Origin: Prevotella sp. UBA4330 | GTDB taxonomy: Bacteria; Bacteroidota; Bacteroidia; Bacteroidales; Bacteroidaceae | NCBI GenBank assembly: GCA_002394385.1 | Contig: DGTS01000039.1 | Location: 155,921-219,920, forward strand | Length of the DNA stretch: 64,000 bases | Direction of reading: 5' to 3' | Shown: in pieces, positions 59,295-64,000 of the stretch | Layout: the number at the start of each line of letters is the position of its first letter | Position numbering within the stretch: position 1 is the stretch's first letter | Notes under the pieces: model-generated | The model's database searches: none | Seen by the model: the letters and a program-made list of their open reading frames with translations, nothing else | Told to the model about the DNA's origin: nothing | Position numbers and translations under genes: made by a program

Positions 59295-60527
59295 TCATCC
59301 GTTTATAAGGCGGCGGGAGAAGTAGTGAACGGGATACCATACCGCGAGGAAACTCACCACGAGTACGGTGAAGAACACCAGCACGATGTCCCAGGGATGA
59401 ACGCTGACGGGATAGGCATCAACGATGAACGAGCCGCTCGTGCTGCCCAGTTTCACCAGTCCGAACGTCTGTTGGGCAAGGCACAACAAGAGTCCCAGCA
59501 CAATGCCCACAACAGCACCCACGGCAGCGATGAGTCGCCCTTCAAGAAGGAAGATGCGCGTTATCTGCTTGTCGGTGGCTCCGAGGTTGCGCAGCGTCAC
59601 CACGTCGTCTTTCTTGTCGATGATGAGCATCGACAGCGAGCCAATGATGTTGAAGCATGCCACGGCGAGGATAAACGTCAGGAAGATATATGCTATCAGT
59701 TTCTCTATCACCATTATCTTGAACGTGTCCTCCTGCTGCTCGTAGCGGTCCAGCACGTTGTATTTCTCGCCCACTATGTCCCTTATCTTGCTCTTCGTGC
59801 GGTCGATGCTTGTGCCAGGCTTCAGCCTGAGTTCCAGATTGGTGAGCATGCCGTATTGGTCGAAGAGGCTGCGCGCAAAGGCAATGGGCACGATGATATA
59901 GTTGGCGTCGTACTTTGCCTGGCGTACGTAGAACACCACTCCCGGCGAGATCAGCGAGTCCTCGACAAATCCCTCGGTAGGGTTGGCCATGTCGAGTTGT
60001 CCCTCGCGCTTGGGTGCGTAAATCTTCAGGAAGCCGTCCCAGCGTGCCGAGGTGCCTAAGGTCTCGGCCAGGCGAATGCCAATGGTGCCGTATTGCAGGT
60101 TTGCTGCGTGCAGCGCGAACTCGCCGTCGCCATACAGAATGTCGTTGATGCGTGTCAGTTCGGTGAAGTTGTCCTCCACGCCCTTTATTTTCACCATAGC
60201 CTGGCGGTCGCCATAAACGGCCAGTGCGTTGTCCTCGACGCAGTCCATAGCCACTTCCACCTCCGGCATCTTGCGTATCTGGTCGAGCAGCGGGTCGTCG
60301 GCAGGCACGGTCTTTCCCTCCTTGGGCACCACCACCAGTTGCGGGTCCATCGCCGTGAAGAGCGAAGCCACGAGGTCGTGGAACCCGTTGAAGACGCTCA
60401 GCGTGATGATGAGCGCCATAGAGGCCACGGCGACTCCCGCCATCGAGATGAAACTGATGACGTTAATCGCGTTGGTGCTCTTCTTCGAGAAGAGGTAGCG
60501 GCGTGCTATGTAGTATGGAAAGTTCAC
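59295..60527 (-). CDS. LolC/LolE-like FtsX-family permease
   Basis: This 410-aa inner-membrane protein of the lipoprotein-release (LolC/E) type extracts lipoproteins from the inner membrane together with LolD and LolA. It has one N-terminal helix (AINVISFISMAGVAVASMAL), a large periplasmic domain (about 50-270), and three C-terminal helices with the FtsX motif (AVACFNIIGSLSMLIIDKKD, then DVVTLRNLGATDKQITRIFL). It overlaps the upstream rbfA by 4 nt (ATGA). No LolD ATPase is adjacent. A general MacB-like role cannot be excluded, but the arrangement of helices fits LolC/E. Confidence 0.85.
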   Translation of the reverse strand: MNFPYYIARRYLFSKKSTNAINVISFISMAGVAVASMALIITLSVFNGFHDLVASLFTAMDPQLVVVPKEGKTVPADDPLLDQIRKMPEVEVAMDCVEDNALAVYGDRQAMVKIKGVEDNFTELTRINDILYGDGEFALHAANLQYGTIGIRLAETLGTSARWDGFLKIYAPKREGQLDMANPTEGFVEDSLISPGVVFYVRQAKYDANYIIVPIAFARSLFDQYGMLTNLELRLKPGTSIDRTKSKIRDIVGEKYNVLDRYEQQEDTFKIMVIEKLIAYIFLTFILAVACFNIIGSLSMLIIDKKDDVVTLRNLGATDKQITRIFLLEGRLIAAVGAVVGIVLGLLLCLAQQTFGLVKLGSTSGSFIVDAYPVSVHPWDIVLVFFTVLVVSFLAVWYPVHYFSRRLING

Positions 60528-60859
60528 TTCTTCAGCAGTTCATCAATGTGCTCGATGTAGTCGAGCGAGTCGTCAATGAAGAATCTCAGTTCGGGTATTA
60601 TGCGCAGTTGGTTGCGCACGCGGGTGCCCAGATCGTATCTTATTGTCTTCTCGTTCTTCTTGATGTTTGCCAGCAGTTCCTCGCCCTTGTCGCTTGGGAA
60701 GATGCTCAGGTATGCCGTGCAGATGCTGAGGTCGGGGCTTATCTTCACCCTTGTCACGCTCACCATCACGCCGTGCATCATGCGCGTCTGGCTCTGGAAG
60801 ATAAGGCTCAGTTCCTTCTGCAGCAGTCGTGCTATGCGGTTTTGTCTTGTCTCTTGCAT
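60524..60859 (-). CDS. rbfA: 30S ribosome-binding factor RbfA
   Basis: This 111-aa RbfA assists late maturation of the 30S subunit and 16S rRNA 5'-end processing. It has the KH-like fold pattern: TRQNRIARLLQKELSLIFQS, MVSVTRVKISPDLSICTAYL and the C-terminal NQLRIIPELRFFIDDSLDY. Length is normal. A consensus promoter (60912-60882) lies just upstream, and the stop overlaps the start of the LolC/E-like gene, so the two form an operon. Confidence 0.95.
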   Translation of the reverse strand: MQETRQNRIARLLQKELSLIFQSQTRMMHGVMVSVTRVKISPDLSICTAYLSIFPSDKGEELLANIKKNEKTIRYDLGTRVRNQLRIIPELRFFIDDSLDYIEHIDELLKK

Positions 60860-60881
60860 GTTGTTGTATTTTATTTCCGTG

Positions 60882-60912
60882 CAAAGTTACTTTTTTTCGC
60901 AGAGAATGCAAA
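60882..60912 (-). promoter_or_regulatory. rbfA operon promoter
   Basis: On the minus strand TTTG (60912-60909) and TAACTTTG (60889-60882) have 19-nt spacing, a full match to the Bacteroidetes consensus. Confidence 0.75.
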
Positions 60913-60937
60913 ATAAAACCCGAATGTTTTATTTGTT

Positions 60938-60969
60938 TTTGGTTATAATTGAATTTTTGTGTAACTTTG
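60938..60969 (+). promoter_or_regulatory. Upstream promoter of kduI-kduD
   Basis: TTTG (60938-60941) and TAACTTTG (60962-60969) with 20-nt spacing. A second promoter lies 84 nt downstream. Confidence 0.6.
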
Positions 60970-61022
60970 CCAATAAATTGGCGAACTTACTGCATCTCGG
61001 CATAAAAAAGAAACGTGTTTCT

Positions 61023-61053
61023 TTTGTTCTGCACTCGATTTTTCGTAACTTTG
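61023..61053 (+). promoter_or_regulatory. Proximal promoter of kduI-kduD
   Basis: TTTG (61023-61026) and TAACTTTG (61046-61053) with 19-nt spacing, 45 nt before the ATG. Two tandem consensus promoters suggest strong or dual control. Confidence 0.7.
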
Positions 61054-61097
61054 CCGAATAATATACTACTAAAGATAAAACAAACACTTAAAAAACA

Positions 61098-61940
61098 ATG
61101 AAAACAAATTTTGAAATCCGTTATGCGTCACATCCAGAGGACGCAAAGCACTATGACACAGCGCGCATACGCCGTGACTTCCTCATCGAGCGTGTTTTCG
61201 CCGACAACGAGGTTAATCTGGTTTATTCTATGTACGACCGTATGGTGGTTGGCGGTGCCAAGCCCGTGGGCGAGGAACTGCTGCTTGAGGCCATCGACCC
61301 ACTGAAGGCTCCCTACTTCACCACACGCCGCGAGATAGGTATCTTCAACGTTGGCGGCAGCGGAACGGTGAAGGTGGGCGACGAGACGTTCCATCTCGAC
61401 TATAAGGAGGCGCTGTACATAGGCCGCGGCGACCGCAACGTGACGTTCCAGAGCGATGACGCGTCGAAGCCCGCGAAGTTCTACATCAACAGCACCACAG
61501 CCCACAAGGAGTATCCCTGCCGCAAGATAACTAAGGCAGACGCCGTGGTGGCACACATGGGAAGTCTGGAGATGAGCAACGAGCGCAACATCAACAAGAT
61601 GATAGTAAACCAGGTGCTGCCCACATGCCAGTTGCAGATGGGCATGACCGAACTGGCCACCGGCTCGGTGTGGAACACCATGCCGGCACACGTGCACAGC
61701 CGCCGCATGGAGGCTTACTTCTATTTCGAGGTGCCCGAGGGACAGGCGGTGTGCCACTTCATGGGCGAGGTAGAGGAGACACGCCACCTATGGATGAAGG
61801 GCGACCAGGCTGTTCTCTCTCCCGAATGGAGCATCCACTCGGCAGCAGCAACCCACAACTACACCTTCATCTGGGGCATGGGCGGCGAAAATCTCGACTA
61901 TGGCGACCAGGACTTCTCCGAAATTACCGACCTTAAATAA
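61098..61940 (+). CDS. kduI: 5-keto 4-deoxyuronate isomerase
   Basis: This 280-aa KduI converts 5-keto-4-deoxyuronate (from unsaturated uronates of pectin or glycosaminoglycans) to 3-deoxy-D-glycero-2,5-hexodiulosonate. It is a zinc cupin. The metal site is in TMPAHVHSRRMEAYFYFEVP (His, His, Glu), with a further His in SIHSAAATHNYTFIWGMGGE. The C-terminus (GENLDYGDQDFSEITDLK) is typical. kduD begins 6 nt later, so the two enzymes of this branch are made together. No lyase genes are in view. Confidence 0.96.
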   Translation: MKTNFEIRYASHPEDAKHYDTARIRRDFLIERVFADNEVNLVYSMYDRMVVGGAKPVGEELLLEAIDPLKAPYFTTRREIGIFNVGGSGTVKVGDETFHLDYKEALYIGRGDRNVTFQSDDASKPAKFYINSTTAHKEYPCRKITKADAVVAHMGSLEMSNERNINKMIVNQVLPTCQLQMGMTELATGSVWNTMPAHVHSRRMEAYFYFEVPEGQAVCHFMGEVEETRHLWMKGDQAVLSPEWSIHSAAATHNYTFIWGMGGENLDYGDQDFSEITDLK

Positions 61941-61946
61941 ATACTC

Positions 61947-62747
61947 ATGGCAATGAACAACATGTTTTCACTTGAGGGAAAGAACGCCCTCGTTACAGGA
62001 GGTGCTTACGGCATTGGCTTCGCCATCGCCGAGGCGCTGGCAGGAGCAGGAGCGCGCATAGCGTTCAACTGCCGCAGTCAGAAAAATCTCGACCAGGCTC
62101 TTGCCGACTACAAGGCAAAGGGCATCGACGCTCACGGCTATATCTGCGACGTAACCGACGAGGAGGCGGTGAAACAACTGGTAGAACAGATACACCAGGA
62201 CCTCGGACAAATAGATATTTTGGTTAACAATGCGGGAATCATCAAGCGCATACCGATGCACGAGATGAAGCGCGAGGAGTTCCAGCAGGTCATCGACATC
62301 GACCTCGTGGGACCGTTCATCTGCGCCAAGGCGGTAATCCCCGAGATGATGGAGCGCCGCGAGGGAAAGATAATAAACATCTGTTCGATGATGAGCGAAC
62401 TCGGTCGCGAGACGGTGTCGGCATACGCCGCCGCCAAGGGCGGACTGAAGATGCTCACACGCAACATCTGCTCAGAGTATGGCGGTTACAACATACAGTG
62501 CAATGCCATCGGTCCGGGATACATCGCCACACCGCAGACAGCACCGTTGCGCGAGCGTCAGGCAGACGGCAGCCGCCATCCCTTCGACTCGTTCATCTGC
62601 GCCAAGACACCCGCAGGGCGATGGCTCAACCCCGAGGAACTCGGAGGTCCTGCCGTATTCCTTGCCTCGCATGCCTCCGATGCCGTGAACGGACATATCC
62701 TCTATGTTGACGGCGGCATCCTTGCATACATCGGCAAGCAGCCATAA
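61947..62747 (+). CDS. kduD: 2-deoxy-D-gluconate 3-dehydrogenase (KduD-type SDR)
   Basis: This 266-aa short-chain dehydrogenase reduces the KduI product to 2-keto-3-deoxygluconate with NADH. The Rossmann motif TGGAYGIGFAIAEALAGAGA lies at about 17-36 and NNAG at about 93-96 (ILVNNAGIIKRIP). The catalytic Ser is in IINICSMMSELGRE and Tyr/Lys in SAYAAAKGG (YxxxK). Adjacent kduI fixes the assignment among the many SDR enzymes. The hairpin at 62765-62832 follows. Confidence 0.95.
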   Translation: MAMNNMFSLEGKNALVTGGAYGIGFAIAEALAGAGARIAFNCRSQKNLDQALADYKAKGIDAHGYICDVTDEEAVKQLVEQIHQDLGQIDILVNNAGIIKRIPMHEMKREEFQQVIDIDLVGPFICAKAVIPEMMERREGKIINICSMMSELGRETVSAYAAAKGGLKMLTRNICSEYGGYNIQCNAIGPGYIATPQTAPLRERQADGSRHPFDSFICAKTPAGRWLNPEELGGPAVFLASHASDAVNGHILYVDGGILAYIGKQP

Positions 62748-62764
62748 CATACATTCCTTAATTA

Positions 62765-62832
62765 ATTTACCACAGATCGCGCTGATAAGCATCACCGTAT
62801 TGCTTACATTTTCAGCGCTTTCTGTGGTAAAT
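62765..62832. terminator. Long hairpin after kduD
   Basis: ATTTACCACAGA (62765-62776) pairs perfectly with TCTGTGGTAAAT (62821-62832), and inside GCGCTGA (62779-62785) pairs with TCAGCGC (62812-62818). It may be a dispersed repeat that also serves as terminator. Between it and 62996 there is no gene. Confidence 0.6.
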
Positions 62833-62995
62833 AATACCATGAATTATGCAAAGAAGACAATCACTGACAAAGTTGCTGCCACGCCCAGACATTTACGTCA
62901 CATTTACGGCAATTTGCGGATAAAAAGTATAGCCTTGTGAAAAACGTGTGAAAAAAATAAATGGATAAAAGAATGCAACATACAAAATAATTGTT

Positions 62996-63125
62996 TATCT
63001 TTGCCCCATTAATACCGTCTATCAAAACAGATTAAGTCGTGCAGCCTATGGAAATAAAGAATTGCATATCATTTCAGGAAAGGCACAAGGACCACCTGGG
63101 AAACGTCCTGTCAAGACGGTATTTT
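62996..63125 (+). ncRNA. Candidate small RNA with its own promoter, or 32-codon ORF
   Basis: A -7 box TATCTTTG (62996-63003) places the transcript start near 63011. There AATACCGTCT (63011-63020) can pair with AGACGGTATT (63114-63123), which is followed by TTAAT. An inner AGGAC/GTCCT hairpin adds structure. The same stretch also holds a short ORF (ATG 63048 to TGA 63146, MEIKNCISFQERHKDHLGNV...). Whether the product is RNA or peptide cannot be decided from sequence. Confidence 0.35.
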
Positions 63126-63175
63126 AATGTTACAGTAACAATATGAGAAACAATGAATATGAATATATCTTGTCG

Positions 63176-63232
63176 CATTGCAAATGCTAATACTCAATGC
63201 GGGCGGATTACAAATCCGCCCGAGCGGATAGC
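63176..63232 (+). repeat. REP-like palindromic element, left copy
   Basis: The element contains CAAATGCTAATACTCAATGC followed by the palindrome CGGGCGGATTACAAATCCGC and CCGAGC. An inverted copy at 63865-63922 matches over about 55 bp with a few differences. The two frame the small lipoprotein gene. Confidence 0.85.
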
Positions 63233-63339
63233 AACAGTCATTCTGCAGCCATCTATCCAGTTTTAAGATTAAATTGGACAGATGATTTCCACAATTCACA
63301 TAATCAAGTTAGTACATGGATAAATAAAATAAAGTAAAA

Positions 63340-63747
63340 ATGAAATATTTATTATTAATTGGGATATTCTTTCTTGTTGGATGTACTGGTTACGACTACA
63401 GGATAGATAAAATGCCCAGCAGAACATTGTCATACAAGCAATTACCAGAAAGAGTGCAAAAAACTGTGGTAGATTGGAGTTGTCACTTAAAAGATAAAAA
63501 GAATAGATTGTTGTTTTGTGATGATAATGATAGCAATAAATATCAGACAAAAGATGTCCCTTTTATTGTTGGAATCTATTATATAAAACTTATTGATACC
63601 TCAAATAATACAGTTTATAGAATTGAACAGGGGACACCTCTTCCATATATCCTTTATAAGGATAAATTGTATATTGCAGACGATTTTAATTTTTATGATT
63701 TTTATGATTCTATCCACTACTCAGAATATGATCTCTGTCAGAAGTAG
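63340..63747 (+). CDS. Small hypothetical lipoprotein
   Basis: This 135-aa protein has signal peptide and lipobox MKYLLLIGIFFLVGC (Cys15). The mature part is short and polar with several aromatic residues (FYDFYDSIHYSEYDLC) and a pattern KQLPERVQKTVVDWSCHLKD seen in no family I recognise. The gene is clearly AT-rich compared with kduI-kduD and lies between two inverted REP-like elements, so it may have been carried in by them. No function is assigned. Confidence 0.6.
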   Translation: MKYLLLIGIFFLVGCTGYDYRIDKMPSRTLSYKQLPERVQKTVVDWSCHLKDKKNRLLFCDDNDSNKYQTKDVPFIVGIYYIKLIDTSNNTVYRIEQGTPLPYILYKDKLYIADDFNFYDFYDSIHYSEYDLCQK

Positions 63748-63864
63748 TGACCATTGGATTTCGGGGCAAGTGAACATTTTATGAACGTGGAAATTGGAGA
63801 TTATGAATAATCCACTTTGTTTTGTAGATAACTCAAAAAAAACTTGTTGGATTAACAGAACTCC

Positions 63865-63922
63865 GTTATCCTGCTCGGGCGGATTTGTAATCCGACCGCA
63901 TTGAGTATTAGCATTTGTAATG
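63865..63922 (-). repeat. REP-like palindromic element, right copy (inverted)
   Basis: This is the reverse complement of the element at 63176-63232 with a few mismatches (for example GGTCGG in place of GGGCGG on the complementary strand). It ends 17 nt before the start of the probable REP-associated transposase gene. Confidence 0.85.
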
Positions 63923-63939
63923 TACAATAGACCAAACCT

Positions 63940-64000
63940 ATGGCAACTTTAAGATTATCAAAAGAACTCTACTTTACCACATCAACAATCATTGATTGGA
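63940..64000 (+). CDS. Probable REP-associated tyrosine transposase (RAYT), start only
   Basis: Only 20 codons are visible (MATLRLSKELYFTTSTIIDW). The YFTTSTIIDW pattern resembles the start of IS200-like Y1 transposases associated with REP elements in Bacteroidetes (YFVTFTVVDW type). The position directly beside a REP-like palindrome supports this. The catalytic HUH and Tyr motifs are beyond the window edge. Confidence 0.5.
   Translation, partial: MATLRLSKELYFTTSTIIDW

Noticed and set aside
62996..63146. Signal recognition particle RNA or 6S RNA as identity of the candidate small RNA
   Set aside because: The SRP apical motif (GGAAGGAAGCAG-like) is absent, and the length of about 115 nt with no large central bulge does not fit 6S RNA.

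Overview
The window comes from a Bacteroidales genome, most likely Prevotellaceae (Prevotella or a close genus). The reasons are the TAnnTTTG-type -7 promoter boxes with weak or absent Shine-Dalgarno sites, secreted proteins that share a Prevotella-like C-terminal tail (a motif like GIYIxNGKKxVxK), the gene order lipoprotein-DUF6089-uppS-bamA-ompH-ompH-ompH-murI, and BtuG/DUF4465 proteins under cobalamin riboswitches.

Positions 1-13427, minus strand: a vitamin B12-linked region. A cobalamin riboswitch (13255-13405) leads into a secreted 370-aa protein and a 2164-aa modular surface protein. A separate secreted protein follows, then an operon of a BtuF-like binding lipoprotein, a BtuC-like permease and prmC. 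That operon has its own promoter, overlapped by a palindrome and preceded by four 22-bp dyad repeats. Positions 13430-20440: an accessory island with a broken mobilization gene, a DUF4160/DUF2442 pair, a strongly structured element (15192-15324) in front of unknown membrane-protein genes, a frameshifted zinc-ribbon gene, an HNH nuclease, a truncated KilA-N gene and a HigB/HigA toxin-antitoxin pair.

Positions 20470-26400, minus strand: secreted or membrane proteins of unknown function, a DUF2207 protein, and an unusual fusion of two membrane-bound AraC-type regulators. Positions 26583-27662: a DUF4465 lipoprotein under a second cobalamin riboswitch that is almost a copy of the first. Positions 27840-43824, minus strand: a complete type I-C CRISPR-Cas system. 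It has 94 repeats and 93 spacers, then cas2, cas1, cas4, a RhuM-family gene, cas7, cas8c, cas5c and cas3, with a WYL regulator upstream. The RhuM gene sits inside the cas operon with 5-6 nt gaps. The array contains duplicated, shifted, inverted and seed-mutated spacer pairs that record repeated encounters with the same invaders.

Positions 44027-47671, minus strand: a third cobalamin riboswitch drives btuB and btuG, the outer-membrane B12 receptor and its surface capture lipoprotein. Positions 47745-49111: remnants of a Mu-like prophage, including a head-protein fragment fused to a toxin-like nuclease domain. Positions 49193-59113, plus strand: a secreted GH5 glycosidase, then the envelope-biogenesis cluster (DUF6242 lipoprotein, DUF6089, uppS, bamA, three Skp/OmpH genes, murI). 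Positions 59295-60912, minus strand: rbfA and a LolC/E-like permease. Positions 60938-62747, plus strand: kduI-kduD for unsaturated uronate catabolism. The right end holds a candidate small RNA, a small lipoprotein gene framed by an inverted pair of REP-like elements, and the start of a probable REP-associated transposase.

Short degenerate tandem repeats of period 7 or 8 recur in the intergenic gaps. One of them supplies the start codon of btuG.
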